Assembly (NCBI GenBank): GCA_963691705.1
Contig: OY829539.1
Coordinates: 54,100,327 to 54,164,326 of the forward strand
Reading direction: 5' to 3'
DNA from: Viola odorata
Taxonomy: Eukaryota; Streptophyta; Magnoliopsida; Malpighiales; Violaceae
DNA: 64,000 nucleotides
Shown: piece by piece, positions 45,360-57,718 of the stretch
Numbering within the stretch: the first letter of the stretch is position 1
How the letters are laid out: each line of letters begins with the position of its first letter
Position numbers and translations under genes: made by a program
The notes under the pieces: generated by a model
Told to the model about the DNA's origin: nothing
What the model saw: only the letters and a program-made list of their open reading frames with translations
The model's database searches: none

Positions 45360-46640
45360 ATGGCACGCACAAGCCTCAACCTAAACAAACCCACCACCTC
45401 TCACTCATCTACTCCTCTCTCTACAAAATCCCGGCCAAAGAACACCACCACCGACCAGTCACCCACCACCACTGAACCACTCGGGTCAGCCTCATCCGAA
45501 GCCACCATTGACCTAGACGAGATCATCTTCACCACCTTCCTTCCCAAAATGACCAGATCTGGTAAGGTGCACCGCGTTCCTCCAACCACAACCGCCAGCA
45601 GCAAGAAGAACAAGCCCACGGCAACGTCCACGGCAAAAATGCCTCCTGGTAGTCCGGTGAACTCCGCCCCCCTCGACGTGAAACCCATTGGCTATGTTAT
45701 CCCTTCGGATACCGAGGAGGAGGCAGAGGCAGAAACCAGCTCTAGCCTCCGCGAGGCTCGGCGGGTCGAGAAAGAGAATGAAGAGCAGTTCCCCTGGGAT
45801 TTCGATGAGCAACGGGAAGAAGAAGGAGAAGAAGGGGAAGAGGAGGTAGAGCAGAAGGATAAGCCTGATGAGCAAGACGCTCAAGACCCCGAGCATAACG
45901 CTCAAGGTCCCGAGTATGCTCAAGAGGGTAAGGAAGCAGAGGCCACCAACGAAGGAGAGGGTAAGATTGACCCACCCAAACCACCCAGCCCTAGCCCGCA
46001 GAAGAACAAGGCCAAGGCCAAGGCCAAATCAGCCTCTAAAACGCCGGCCAGAGCGGCAAAGAGCGATGCCAAAGCCCCTGCTCCCAAGGCCCCGACCTCT
46101 AAGACCCCGGCCAATAAGAAAAGAAAGCTCCCGGCTACACCCAAGGGCAAGGCAGCAGCAATCGAGACCCCCAGTAAAGCCCAGCGAATTGAAGAGGAGG
46201 ATGATTTCGAGACCCCATCACCTGCTTCGGGACCTCGCCCCAGCTACCTGGTAACAACTGACCTCGATACTTTCAATGAGTTGTTTATTTTCAATGATAA
46301 ACCATCATTAGATAAGGTCACTTTGCTGAACAACAAGGGGGTAGCCCCGTGTGCTAGGTTAGACATGGATTTGTATGATAAGCTAGGTGTGGGGTCCCGA
46401 ATCAGGGAATTGGTTAAGGGCATAGGTTGGGAGAGCTTATTTTTCATGGATCAGCCTACCTATTTAGAACTCAGCTTGGAGTTCTTTACGAGTTTCTGGT
46501 ACAAAACTGACTTGTTCAAGCCCAAGGGTGGGGTAGGGCCCGATCTTTCTGCTAAAGGGTGCATCAATTTTAGGCTGGCTAGCAAATGACACCCCATGTC
46601 CCTCGATGACTTCAATGCCTACCTAGGCTTTGTCAGTCGT
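45360..46640 (+). pseudogene. Third ORF of the plus-strand Athila-like element, 5' part
   Basis: Begins MARTSLNLNKPTTSHSS, then a long low-complexity region: acidic (residues ~115-180, rich in Glu) and basic Lys/Pro/Ala repeats (~190-290). A folded domain follows (YLVTTDLDTFNELFIFND, ARLDMDLYDKLGVGSRIREL, FFMDQPTYLELSLEFF). A TGA at 46587-46589 probably replaces Trp before HPMSLDDFNAYLGFV. At 46640 it is cut by the Tat-like element; the reading frame resumes at 63661. Same family as the minus-strand ORF at 32440-34476. Confidence 0.8.
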
Positions 46641-48118
46641 TGATAACAATCAAGACAACCCTAACGGTGTTACTACACTTACGGCTCCTGTTGTTGGATT
46701 TCTTGTTTTGCTAATTTTTTTGTTCATTTTTTCATTTTTTCATTTGACGACCCATGTCTTAGAAAAAAATTAGATATCATTTTGATCTTATTTTCCTAGG
46801 TTGGTGAGCCAATATGGCGTTACTGTAAAAGACATTATTTTCAATTATAATTGTTTATGATTGGTTTTGTGTAGTATCCACGGGTGAGTTTTCTACGATC
46901 TTTGCTATTTCTGTTGAGGTAAAACTTACCAAAATAGCAGCAGGTTTTTTATGTGTGTAAGCATGTGTTATTAACAGTATGATTATTTCTTTTTGGAATG
47001 CATGCAAGAGCAGAAAAGTTGAAAATTTTGTAGTTTTGATGGAGTTTAGTGCGTTGAACCATTGAATAATATGAGGACAGCGTGTTTTTGAAACCCATAT
47101 AAGAGTTCCAAAATCCATTAGTTTTACTGAGGCTAGATATTGTCTGGTTTATTCTAGATGTGCATCTTATAGCATTTAGTTAGGTATGGAGGACAGTGAT
47201 GAAACGGACGGGATGATTCGATGTTGGGTTTTGTGGATAGAGATACATGCCACTTGTATTATCCCGTTCGTGGAGATACTTTAACAAGTTGTTATTTATC
47301 TCTTTAGTATTGTTGCCTATCAAATGGTAGGGGTGCTGCTAGTTGTCTCTTGTATGCCATAAACTCCTAAGGTTATGTGATTGATTAGATCAGGTAATTA
47401 ACATGATGTTGAAGGAAATTGACTTTGATGTCAATAGGAGAGGAGTTTAAAGTTGTTTCTGGTATGTTAGTGGAGGATATCTCATAGGTAGGTCTGATTC
47501 TCTTTAATCTTGGGTAGGAATAATTTTCTTGCTACTAGTTTGACATATTGTTAAAGAAGCTGAAAGCGTATGGAAAATAATTGGGCTAGCTTGATTGGAT
47601 TTGGTTTTGGTGAACTCATTTTTTGCTATTGCTATTACATGGCCAAAAGACGGATTCCCATAAGTCCCGTAATATCTCTTCATATCGCCCGGAGATCAGC
47701 AAAGGATTCCTAGGATGGTCGACATCAGCGGAGGGGGGGACTCACGCGTCTCTATACGCACGGCACCATCCCAGCCTAGGGATCCCCGAGGTTATCGCTC
47801 CCGGCACCCCTGTCAGATATCGCTCATGACGTCACCTACTGGTATCGCTCGTGACGTCATCGTCAGACATCGCCTGGACTGTTATCGCTAGGTATCGCCA
47901 TCAAAGCCTATAAATACCCCTACTTTTCAAACAGAAGGTAAGATCGAGATTATCTAGCAGAACCTCTGGTTAATTCATACCCCCGAACTGACTTAAGCAT
48001 CGGAGTGTCTACCCTGGAGCTCCCCCTCCGGCGCTTTGCAGGTACACCCGACACCGATCGCCGCCGTTCTGATCAGACACGACACTAAGTCTTATCAAAT
48101 CGACATTGAATCTTATCA
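46641..48118 (+). repeat. 5' LTR of the Tat-like element, with insert
   Basis: Bases 46641-46691 and about 47647-48118 match the 3' LTR. TATA box TATAAATA at 47909-47916. The hairpin at about 48012-48034 has lost two pairs compared with the 3' LTR copy. Ends TCTTATCA, followed by AA and the primer site. Confidence 0.92.
46692..47646. other. ~955-bp foreign insert in the 5' LTR
   Basis: Absent from the 3' LTR, where GGCTCCTGT is followed directly by CGGACGGATTC. The insert starts TGTTGGATTTCTTG and ends CATGGCCAAAA. It has no clear inverted ends, target duplication or ORF, and does not match other parts of the window. It looks like ordinary plant intron or intergenic DNA. Confidence 0.85.
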
Positions 48119-48120
48119 AA

Positions 48121-48138
48121 TGGTGCTTTCATTGAGAG
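48121..48138 (+). promoter_or_regulatory. Primer binding site of the Tat-like element
   Basis: TGGTGCTTTCATTGAGAG lies 2 bp after the LTR. Its complement ends ...TGAAAGCACCA, which I recall as the 3' end of plant tRNA-Thr(AGT). The tRNA identity is from memory. Confidence 0.7.
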
Positions 48139-48203
48139 TCTTGGTATATTAAGTGAGCGTCCTTAATAGCCAAGCTCCGTTTAGTCAGAAGATTGGAACG
48201 GTC

Positions 48204-50486
48204 ATGACCACAGGATCGGAGCCGATCCGATCATCATCCTCTAATATCCCTTTCTCAATCCGCAGACCGTTATTCCCCTTTGCTACGGCTGATCTCTCTA
48301 TGACGTCGCAACCAATTACCTATGGATCTCTGGACCACTCGGTCGGGATCGCTGGAGGACTTGTCTCTTCGCAAACGGGCATTTCGTCATCCCAGATAGC
48401 GGGACCTGATTTCTCCACTCCTCTTTTGGGGGGATCTGTACGCAGCCATGAATATCCTTTTGCAATGGAAATAGCGACCCTTCGTTCTCGGTTGGAATAT
48501 TTGACTGAAATGGCCGCAAGAATCACGCCTGGTGTTTCTGGATCTAGTCTCTCTCCCCGCGTCATGTTCACACCATCTATTGTCGCTGATCGACCTTTAT
48601 CACCGTTGTTTCCAGAAAACCTCCAAATGCCTTTGTCCGCGGGAGATCCCTTGGTTAGTGTTGTGCCGTTCACTCAAGGAAGAGTAGAAGCTTACGTACC
48701 ACAGATGCTGCAAGGTCTCCTCCCACAAGGAGATAGGCAACTTGAGGGGGTTAGGAACCAGTGGGACGGACGGAGGGAAGGAGCCAACAGGAGTTTGTCT
48801 CCCGATTACAGTGAAAGATCTAGTAGTCGAAGATACCGAAGTCGTTCGCATAGGAGTCGCAGTCGATCTCCTAGGCGACATCTTACGCCGGAACCACGAA
48901 ATAGGGAGCGTCAAGCTGAAATGTCTCCTCCGCGTCTGGCGCGTGAGATTCTTGATGATACATCGGGCCACCCATTTAGCCGTCGTATAAGGCATCACAG
49001 GGTCAGTCGACGCGTGAAGCTTCCCACTGATACTTATGATGGCACCAAGGATCCTATCTTGCATATCAATAAAGTGAAGGATTTTGTTCAGTTTCAGACC
49101 CACAGTGATGCGGCGTTATGCCAAATATTTGTCATGACGCTGTCGGGTGTTGCGCGTCTCTGGTTTGAAGGACTCCCTGGTGGATCCATTAATAATTTCT
49201 CACAATTAGAATCTAAATTTCGGAGCAGATTTAGTACGGCAATTCCAATCAGGAAATCTGCCGCCGCGTTATTTGACATACAACGAATGCCTCAAGAAAC
49301 TCTAAAGGAATTTCTTAGTCGCTTCGATTTGGAAATGTCCTTAACGCCGGGCGTTACTATTGATTTTGCTATAGAAGCCCTAAAAAGGAACTGCCGCTAT
49401 GGAAAACTGAAAGACGCGCTCATGGTAGACCCTCTAGTGACTTTAGACGCGTTGAGACTTAAAGCCCACAATTATGTGAAAATGGAAGAAGAAGAAAACA
49501 GAGATAAGACGTATAACGTGCCGCATGGGACATCTCAACTTACCGCTGCTCCCGCAAAACCCCTTCCTGACGACCATTTTATCGACGATTACGCCAGACG
49601 GAAGGATCATATCCCCAAAGCCTCCAATAGGCAAAAGGGTCATTTTTCGAAGGGAAAAACCGGTGGTTCCCCCACTCGACGTCACGGGGATTCTTATAAG
49701 AATCGGACGTACGACCCAGATTTTCCTTCCCTTAATGTACCAAGGGCAGAGATTTTAGCGATAGCGGAACAGCGAAATCTTCCCATCCGCTACCCCGCGC
49801 CTACGAAACCAGGAGTGCTTCTAGGGAGAAGGGAGAATGCTTATTGTAAATTCCACAAAGCCAGGGGCCATTCCACAGAAGCGTGCAGGGAGTTAAGATC
49901 GGCGATAGAACGTTTGGTGGAAGAAGGATATTTAGGAGAATTTGCCACCCAGATAAGAGAAGATGCCAGAAATAATCTCATGAAAAGAACAGCAGACGAA
50001 CGACCAGTTCCTCCTCGCGTTCCGCAGAAGGATGATGCTCCCAGAGGAAAAGATAGGGAAACTCTTACGGTTGACGACGAATATATCCCTATGATTAACA
50101 TTATCGCGGGAGGAACCCCTTATATGGACGAATCAGAACAACCGACTACCACAAAAGGAGAAAAACGCACATGGGATGGCACGACGAAGAAAGGAGATGC
50201 GATAGGCATCTTGGATCGAATGATATTATCCTTTTTCGAAGAAGATGAGAAAGGCGTTGTCTACCCGCACAATGATGCATTGGTGGTTACGCCCGTCATC
50301 GCCAGCCACGTAATCAGAAGGACCCTCATTGATAATGGGAGTGCGGTGAATCTCTTTTTGCTGGAAGCGTACAGTCTCCTAAAACGCCCTACTAATGAGC
50401 TAACGCCCAGCAAACGGCCTATAGTTGGCATTGATGGGGTTCCAATCCCTGTCACGGGGGTAATTACTTTGCCCATATATTTCTGA
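48204..50486 (+). CDS. Tat-like gag and protease region
   Basis: Start taken at the first ATG (MTTGSEPIRS); the upstream frame begins with GTG. An Arg/Ser-rich stretch (about residues 205-245) precedes the capsid domain (LPTDTYDGTKDPILHINKVK ... ARLWFEGLPGGSINNFSQLE ... SAAALFDIQRMPQETLKEFL). A CCHC-like knuckle (YCKFHKARGHSTEAC) and the protease signature (LIDNGSAVNLFLL) follow. Ends at TGA 50484-50486, just after PIYF, while the same frame continues into pol. This stop would separate gag-protease from RT. Confidence 0.88.
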   Translation: MTTGSEPIRSSSSNIPFSIRRPLFPFATADLSMTSQPITYGSLDHSVGIAGGLVSSQTGISSSQIAGPDFSTPLLGGSVRSHEYPFAMEIATLRSRLEYLTEMAARITPGVSGSSLSPRVMFTPSIVADRPLSPLFPENLQMPLSAGDPLVSVVPFTQGRVEAYVPQMLQGLLPQGDRQLEGVRNQWDGRREGANRSLSPDYSERSSSRRYRSRSHRSRSRSPRRHLTPEPRNRERQAEMSPPRLAREILDDTSGHPFSRRIRHHRVSRRVKLPTDTYDGTKDPILHINKVKDFVQFQTHSDAALCQIFVMTLSGVARLWFEGLPGGSINNFSQLESKFRSRFSTAIPIRKSAAALFDIQRMPQETLKEFLSRFDLEMSLTPGVTIDFAIEALKRNCRYGKLKDALMVDPLVTLDALRLKAHNYVKMEEEENRDKTYNVPHGTSQLTAAPAKPLPDDHFIDDYARRKDHIPKASNRQKGHFSKGKTGGSPTRRHGDSYKNRTYDPDFPSLNVPRAEILAIAEQRNLPIRYPAPTKPGVLLGRRENAYCKFHKARGHSTEACRELRSAIERLVEEGYLGEFATQIREDARNNLMKRTADERPVPPRVPQKDDAPRGKDRETLTVDDEYIPMINIIAGGTPYMDESEQPTTTKGEKRTWDGTTKKGDAIGILDRMILSFFEEDEKGVVYPHNDALVVTPVIASHVIRRTLIDNGSAVNLFLLEAYSLLKRPTNELTPSKRPIVGIDGVPIPVTGVITLPIYF

Positions 50487-53400
50487 GAAGACACCTATAA
50501 ACGATCAGAGAACTTGTTGTTCCTTGTCGTGGATTTAAATTTGCCCTACAATGTCGTACTCGGGCGACCTTTTCTCAACCGTTTCGGAGCAGTGATATCT
50601 CAAAAGCATTTAAAAATGAAATACCCCTCCTGGGATGGGGTAGTATCCATAAAAGGCGATCAAAAGCTGGCGGCAGAATGCTACTCGCTCATGACTCAAA
50701 GGAGCTGTGATAGGTATGCGTGTATAGCGGCGGACCCCTATGAACAGGGCGATGAGAAGCGCGCTCAACCTCTGGACAAAATGGTACCCATTCCGGCAAT
50801 CGGTATAGAGGAAGCAAGCTTCCTGATCAGCGAAAAACTCAGCCCAGCGGAGAACCTTCAACTGGCTCGGCTACTGAACAAATGCCAAGGAAATTTCGCG
50901 TGGAAACCCGCAGACATGCCAGGTATATCACGTGAAATAGCCGAGCATCGGCTCAATGTGGACCCAGATACCAGGCCGGTACAGCAAAAGCGGCGCGCGT
51001 TCTCCAATAAAAAGGCATTGGTTGTGGACAAAGAGGTAACTAAGCTTCTTGGCGCAGGGTTCATCCGCGAAATTCAATATCCCACCTGGCTAGCGAACCC
51101 TGTCCTTGTTCCTAAGCCCAATGGGGATTGGCGCATGTGCATCGATTTCACCGATTTAAATGATGCCTGCCCTAAAGATTGCTACCCGCTCCCTCGTATA
51201 GATCAATTAGTTGATCAAACTGCTGGGTACGCCTATTTAAGTTCACTGGACGCCAACTCTGGATACCACCAGATTTCCATGGCCTTGGAAGATGAAGAAA
51301 AGACTGCGTTTCTCACTCCAAAGGCTACGTACTGTTATACGGCGATGCCGTTTGGATTAAAGAACGTCGGGGCTACATTCCAACGTATGGCCAGCAAGAT
51401 ATTCGAAGAGCAAATAGGGAGGAATGTGGAAGCATACGTTGATGATATATTGGTAAAGAGTGCGAGCTTTCAAGATCACCTGCGGGACTTAAAGGAGGTC
51501 TTTGATGTAATGAAAAGGTATCGCATGAAGTTAAACCCCCGAAAGTGCATGTTTGCATTTCAGACTGGAAAATTCTTGGGCTACGTCGTCAGCCAAAAAG
51601 GTATCCAGCCTAACCCTTCAAAGGTTAAAGCCATACAAGACATGATATCGCCAAGAACCATTAAAGAGGTGCAAAGGCTAACGGGGCGAGTTATCGCCCT
51701 TGGGCGATTCATTTCCAAGCAAGGAGAGAAATGTCTTCCTTTTTTCAAAGTCATAAGCAAGAAAGCCTCGTTCGGGTGGACCCCGGAATGTGAGGAGGCA
51801 TTTGTCGGCCTAAAGGAGTACCTATCGTCCGATCTGCTGTTGACGAGACCTAAGGCGGGTGATACCTTATATTTGTATCTTGGCGCTGCGGACGAGGTGG
51901 TCAGTGTCGTCCTTGTTCGCGACGATAACCACTCGCATCGCCCGGTCTATTTTGTGAGTCACGTTCTAAAGGATGCGGAGTTGCGATACGCCCGAATTGA
52001 AAAAATAGCGTTCGCTCTTATACAGGCTACCCGCAAGATGGACCGATATTTCCAGTCTTATTTCGTCACTGTGCTTACAGACCAGCCTCTGAAAAGAATA
52101 TTTCGAAAGCCTGAATCCTCCGGAAGAATGTTGATCTGGGCGCTTGAACTAGAACAGTATGGATTAAGGTATCAGTCTCGACCGTCCGTAAAGGCTGAGA
52201 TCCTGGCTGATTTCATAGCGGAATGTACCTTTACAGAGGACCCTTTGGCCGGCATACCTGAAGCGGAATGGGGCGATATGGATCTCCCGTTCCCGGAAAC
52301 TTATACGGACCTTTAGATCGTCCATGTGGACGGAGCCAAAAACCAAGAGCTAGCGGGAGCTGGAATTTTTATAAATGGGCTGCACGACATGCAAATATGA
52401 TACGCCATTCGAATCCTATAGCCGTTGTCTAATAACACGGCAGAGTACGAAGCGTTGCTAGCCGGGCTCAGAATAGGGAAAGGACTTTCCTCTAAAGGGA
52501 GGCACGATACTGGAAGAACAGGAGACCTGCGTCTAAAAATCTGTGGTGATTCCAAGTTAATAATTGACCAGGTCTTGGGGCACTCTCAGGCCCGAGAACC
52601 CATTATGATTCAATATCTCGCTAAAGTAAAGCGAGAACTATTGGAGATAAAGAAAGAGGGCCTGCAAGTCAGCTTCGAGCATGTTCCCAGAGAGGAAAAC
52701 GTTGAAGCTAACAATCTAGCCAAATTGGCCGCGAATCCGGAAGTGTCCATACCCAAAGGCGTATATTATCGTGAGCTAGCGGTACCATCCTTCATGGAAG
52801 AGCAAGCATCTTTTTGTGTGGAGGAGCGTGAGAGCGATTGGCGAATTCCCGTAATCAAGTACTTGAAACACGAGGAACTGCCTGAGGATACTGCTGAAAA
52901 GAAGAAGGTGCTGAAACAGGCAGCTCGCTATACGTACTATGACGGGGATTTGATTCGAAGATGTTTTTCTCACCCAGCCGCCAAATGTATAACTGAGCAA
53001 GAAGGTCTTCACACCTTGCGCGAAATCCATGAAGGGGTATGTGGTATGCACGTATCAGGTGGCACCTTGGCGGCACAAGTCTTCAGATCCAGATTCTACT
53101 GGCCCACCATCCGGAGAGATTGCCACAACTATGTGCAAACTTGCCCTAAGTGCCAGGAGTTTGCCAGAATTCCTCGGCAACCTGCCACTGAAATATCTGA
53201 AATTATCGCCCCTTGTCCTTTCGCTAAATGGGGGATCGATATCCTAGGCCCATTCCCAAAGGCAAGGTCCCAACTGAAGTTTGTGATAGTGGCGGTAGAC
53301 TATTTCACTAAGTGGGCAGAAGCTGAAGCGGTCGCCACAATCATAGCAGAAAACACTTGGCGTTTCTTCAAATATCAAGTTATCATGAGGTTTGGCATAC

Positions 53401-54074
53401 CTCGCGTCCTTGTCAGCGATAACGGAACGCAGTTCACCAGCCAATGTTTTAAAGACCAGTGCTCAGAATTCGGGATCGAGCAACGATTTTCCTCCGTGGC
53501 TCATCCGCAAACTAATGGACAGGCGGAAGTAACCAATCGGAGCATCCTCAGCGGTATCAAGAAAAACCTAGAAGGGTCTAAAAAGAAGTGGGCTGATGAG
53601 CTACCATACGTGATGTGGGCGTACCGCATGACCATAAAGACTAGCACCGGAGAAACACCCTTCGCGTTGGCCTTTGGAACCGAAGCTGTTACACCGGTGG
53701 AAATTGGAACCATGAGCCTACGGGTGGCTCACTTTCGAGAGGAACTGAATGAGGAAAGATTACGAGCCAACCTGGACGCATTACCAGAAGTCCGAGAAGA
53801 AATCCTTCTGAAAACGCAGCATTACAAACAAAAGATGGCCCGTTATCATAACAGGCGCGTCAAAGAGCGGTTGCTGAAAGCCGGTGACCTGGTGCTCCGA
53901 GACAAGCGAGCGGCAGGGCAACGTATGGGAAAACTCAGTCCAAACTGGGATGGACCATATCGCATCACCCACGTTGTCGGAAAAGGAGCCTATCATCTGG
54001 AGACGCTCGATGGTACACCCTTATCCAACGCTTGGAATATCGCTCGTTTGAAATTATATTACTCTAGAATTTAA
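50487..54074 (+). pseudogene. Tat-like pol: RT, RNase H, second RNase H, integrase
   Basis: Same frame as gag. RT: WRMCIDFTDLNDACPKDCYP, YLSSLDANSGYHQI, AMPFGLKNVGATFQRM, active site AYVDDILV. First RNase H: LYLGAADEVVSVVLV, ELRYARIEKIAFALI. A second RNase H follows (VHVDGA, SNNTAEYEALLAGL, ICGDSKLII, VPREENVEANNLAKLA), the feature that marks the Tat group. Integrase: zinc domain (LHTLREIHEG...CPKCQEF), GIDILGPFP, VLVSDNGTQFTS, HPQTNGQAE, C-terminal LSPNWDGPYRI. Stops at 52314-52316 (TAG, probably from TGG), 52398-52400 and 52419-52421 fall in the second RNase H. Confidence 0.93.
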
Positions 54075-54189
54075 TTTTATCTGCACCTTTGATTTATGTC
54101 AACCCTAACCATGACTAACGCTCGAGGAGAGAGCTTTCATGGGTGTTTTTTGGTTGCCTTTGTGCAGATAAAAAAGGGGTATCTTGGGA

Positions 54190-54625
54190 AGTGAAAAGTC
54201 CTATCCTTATGATGGTCGGTCTTGATCAGATGGCCCACTAAGTGAGGGCACGACCCAACATACCTTGAATTAGCGTCGGATTGAAAGATCCTGGACGCCC
54301 CCGGGGGTGAAAAGTCCTATCCTTGTGATGACCGATCTTGATCAGATGGCTCATTAAGTGAGGGCACTACCCGGTATCTTTGGGGGTGAAAAGTCCTTTT
54401 CTTGTACTGACCGTTCTCATGGAGACGGCCCATCAAGACAAGGCAAGCCCCAAAGGAATAGAAACTCCATTCTAGAGACAAGAATCCTATCTTAACGGCT
54501 GGGCTGCTGCAGCCAGGCCACTAAGTAAGGACACGGTTCTAGACGCGAGGCCAACGCCAAAAAGTGAAAACTCCCTAGCCTTGTGATAGCCGTCCCGATC
54601 TGACAGCTCACTAAGATGAGGCACT
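54190..54625. repeat. Degenerate tandem repeats after pol
   Basis: About five units of 70-110 bp, each opening GTGAAAAGTCCTATCCTT-like and containing 'GATC.GATGGC.CA.TAAGTGAGGGCAC'. Clear units start near 54191, 54307 and 54386, with weaker ones near 54465 and 54563. Non-coding. Confidence 0.8.
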
Positions 54626-55204
54626 TTACGGGCCGATCGTGAAAAAAAAAAGGGGGAAACGCGGAGAATCGTGAAATCCCAGCTAGTAGCCAGATGTGTA
54701 ATCCCTGGTGAAGTATAGAGCTGATAACGAAAGCGATTCACGCGGGTTCCAAGATGACGCCCTATGATGGCAGCGGAAAGGCTCCTACGGGTAATTACTA
54801 TCCCTCGTAACGTGTTTTGTTACTGATGGTTTACAATTAAGAATGTGCAGAATATTTTTCGGGCAGCGAAAGGAGTAATGATCTCATAAGCAGCGATATC
54901 GTAAGACTTACCAGGAGAACTAACCCGATATCGAATTTTGAAATTTTGGTGGGACTGCTAAGGAGTTACTCGAAAAAATAAGCGCATCGGGATAACGGGG
55001 CGAAGGCAACGCCAAAGAAGGTCGTAAGGAGACAACTAAATGAAAGGAAAGATAGCGATAAAAGCTGTCTAATTACACCAAAAATGTTTTAAGGAGTTAT
55101 GAACTTCAGCGGCCAAAATAATTACAAAAATCTAGTGACGCTTGATCACTAAGAGAAGGGCCGCAAAGCCTCGAAGAATGTCAACTGTCGGGGTTCCTCC
55201 ATTT
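54626..55204. other. Non-coding region between the repeats and antisense gene A
   Basis: Contains an A/G run at 54643-54660 (ten A then five G) that resembles a polypurine tract but lies 8.5 kb from the 3' LTR. No ORF supported. Confidence 0.55.
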
Positions 55205-57543
55205 CTAGCCTGCCGCTTTAGCTTGGCGAAAACCCTCCTCATTAAGATGAGCAGATCTTCGCATGAAAGCCGCCGTAACATCATCAGGCTTGTACGCATC
55301 GACCCCATGGACTTCCTCAAAGCAAGCAACTAAAATAGCAGCAGTCTGCTCGACGTGCCACAGACTCTTATCGGCCGACTCTTCCTCCACGGCAGCTTTC
55401 TCTTGGGCCAAGGATGACTTCTCATTCTCCAAGACAGTATTTTTGGCCCTTTCTTCTGCCAAGGCGTCAGAATGTTTTTTCTTCAGCTCCTGTTGAGCTA
55501 ATAATAGTTGCTTACGCTCCTCCAACAACTTCTCCTTCTCATTTCGCTCCCGCGATAGCTCCTCCAAGGAGGAGGAAAGAAAAGCAGTCTGACGCTGCGT
55601 TTCAACCGCCCAATAATGGAATTTCATCATGTTAGTGAAAAGGCTGGAGCGTAATGAGTTCACCCTATTGACCTCGTTCTTGGAAAGGAAAGAATCCCGT
55701 TCCACCGCAGACGCCAATACTTGGGAAGCCAGCAAAGCCGAAACTTCATCCGAGCCATCGCCCCCCAGTGCCGCCAAGCTAGTGTTACAGAAATCGTACA
55801 GTCCAACCTGATGGGTCACAGTGCCAACCCCACCTACCGGACTGAGATCCGCTGCAAAGTTGAAGGTGGCACCTCCTTCGCCATAACGGTCCGACAGGAG
55901 GATGCTTGAAGGAACAAACGCCAACGGAAAAGGAGGGTGAACCTGTGTGGATGAACCCCCCGGAGCAAGGTAAGCACCATGAGGCTGATATCCTGAAAAA
56001 TCCTGCAAGCCCTCTTGATATCCCAGATTGGAGGGATATGCGTGAACGGGACCTCCAAAAGAACTAGGCGAAACCCCGAAAGTCTCGCTTGCGCCCATGT
56101 TCGCCAAAAATTCAGAGGAATGCCCCCCTTGGGGAACAACCGTGGAATCAAAGACGTCTGCAGGTCTATTCTCCACTCCGGTGGTGGAGGAAGAGAAATT
56201 TCCGCCCTCACCTTCCGGCCGCTGTCTCTTCTTAGAACCAGTCAGCACGTAGCCCAAATTCATAGCGCCTGAGGGAGGAGCGGAGGTTACGACAGCAGTA
56301 GTGTCCTGCCAAGAACGCAAATATGAAATATAGGAAAAAGAAATCAAACCACGGCAGACACAAAAAATGTAGCATATCGTGGCTAAAAGACACCCTTACT
56401 GTAACGGTGTTGGGAAGAGGTGCGTCTGAAGAACCTGCCGCGTCTGGAGAAGGTGTAAGAGCGGCAACGCTTCTTGTTTTTCTCTTCTTTTTTCCTTTGG
56501 CAATGGACTTAGGAGCCTTGGAAGAAGAAGAAGGCTGGGCAGGAGGAACGGCGATGGTCACGAGGGGAACGCCTAAAGGAATGGCAGTATTCCCCTCACC
56601 GGCCGAAGAAGAGGATACTTGAGCAAGACTCGCGGAAGTAGCCGGCAGCTCCGTGGGATTATCAGTAGCTTCCGTGGAGGTAGCCCTCTCCTTTTCTTCT
56701 CTTTCTTGAGCCCTCTTCAGGCGTCTCCTTACGCTTTCAGGCTTATAGTTGGGATCCGTCGCTGCGAAATCACAAAATAACGTCAGCATTAGTATCAGCG
56801 ATAACAAATAAGGGAGTAACACGACACTCACGTTTAACACAAGAATGAATGTCCATTCTACAAGCCACTTGACGGATGTGAACGCTGATTTCCAGTTTGA
56901 GCAACTTGTTTAGCCAGTCTTGTTCACATTGAGGAAGGGTCCCTGGTCGGCTCCAGACAGTATCATCAACATTTTGGTTAAACCCAGATCGCCACCAGGA
57001 ACCAGGACCTTCGGGAAGATCTATCACAAAGAACTCCTTTTTCCAGGCATCAACGGAAGACTCGATGTGGAGGAGTTTCCAAGTAAAAGACATAAGAGAG
57101 TCATCGTCAAAACGGGGCGATATCGTTATCACTCCCCGGCACTTCATCAGCTTAAAAAGAGATTTGAGCAGTAGAAGGGAAGGGGAAGTAATCCCTTTGT
57201 ATTTACAAAGTTCCAGAAAAGCATAAACACAACAATACGCATTTGGGGATAATTGGGCCGGATTCAGATCGTCAGCAACAAGCAATTCTTTCACAAAAGA
57301 GTCAATAGGAAGCCGGAAACCATAACGAAACATTTGCGCGTACAAGACCCTACGATTACCCGTCAGAACGTTGTTCAAACGCAGTGACTCAGGGGCAACA
57401 TTGGTCTTATAATCATCAGGGATATCAGCATTATGGGCAGCCAAATGCTCACGGAGAGCGGCCTCAGATGTGATAACACTAGCAGTAATATCCATCCTTT
57501 TCTCATCGGCAGATTTCAACTCAGAGCGGCGAGTCTTAGCCAT
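55205..57543 (-). CDS. Antisense gene A: Transposase_28-like domain plus coiled coil, three exons
   Basis: Predicted exons are 57543-56832, 56761-56400 and 56305-55205, with introns of 70 bp (GTGAGT...CGCAG) and 94 bp (GTAAGG...GGCAG). The joined frame is open for 724 residues with no stop. Residues ~25-235 resemble the 'putative gypsy type transposon' domain (Transposase_28): a segment like RRVLYAQMFRYGFRLPIDSF, then PNAYCCVYAFLELCKYKGI. The middle is Ser/Pro/Lys-rich (KGKKKRKT, a possible nuclear signal). Residues ~600-665 form a Glu/Lys-rich coiled coil. A TATAAAA box at 57712-57718 lies ~170 bp upstream. Antisense ORFs of this kind are known in Tat elements; the function is unknown. Confidence 0.82.
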
Positions 57544-57711
57544 GGCAGAATTAAAGAAATAAAAGATGAAGAGGATGATGGAGGAAAAAGGAAATACCTT
57601 TAGAAAGAAAGCACTTCGAAGAGCCCTGAATAGTGGGGAGAAAACAAGACGGCTAAAAGAAAATATGAGAAAGTGGGATGATAAAAGAAAAGGAAAAGAA
57701 TAAATATTGGG

Positions 57712-57718
57712 TTTTATA
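57712..57718 (-). promoter_or_regulatory. TATA box of antisense gene A
   Basis: GGGTTATAAAACCC on the minus strand, about 170 bp before the ATG at 57543. Confidence 0.6.

Noticed and set aside
45513..46150. Minus-strand Leu-rich ORFs opposite the third Athila ORF
   Set aside because: They mirror the Lys/Glu/Ala-rich low-complexity region of the plus-strand ORF.
48600..49103. Minus-strand ORFs opposite Tat-like gag
   Set aside because: Gag motifs lie on the plus strand; these are shadows.
54643..54660. A/G run as a true polypurine tract
   Set aside because: It is 8.5 kb from the 3' LTR, so it cannot prime at the LTR border as it stands; kept only as a hint in the findings.
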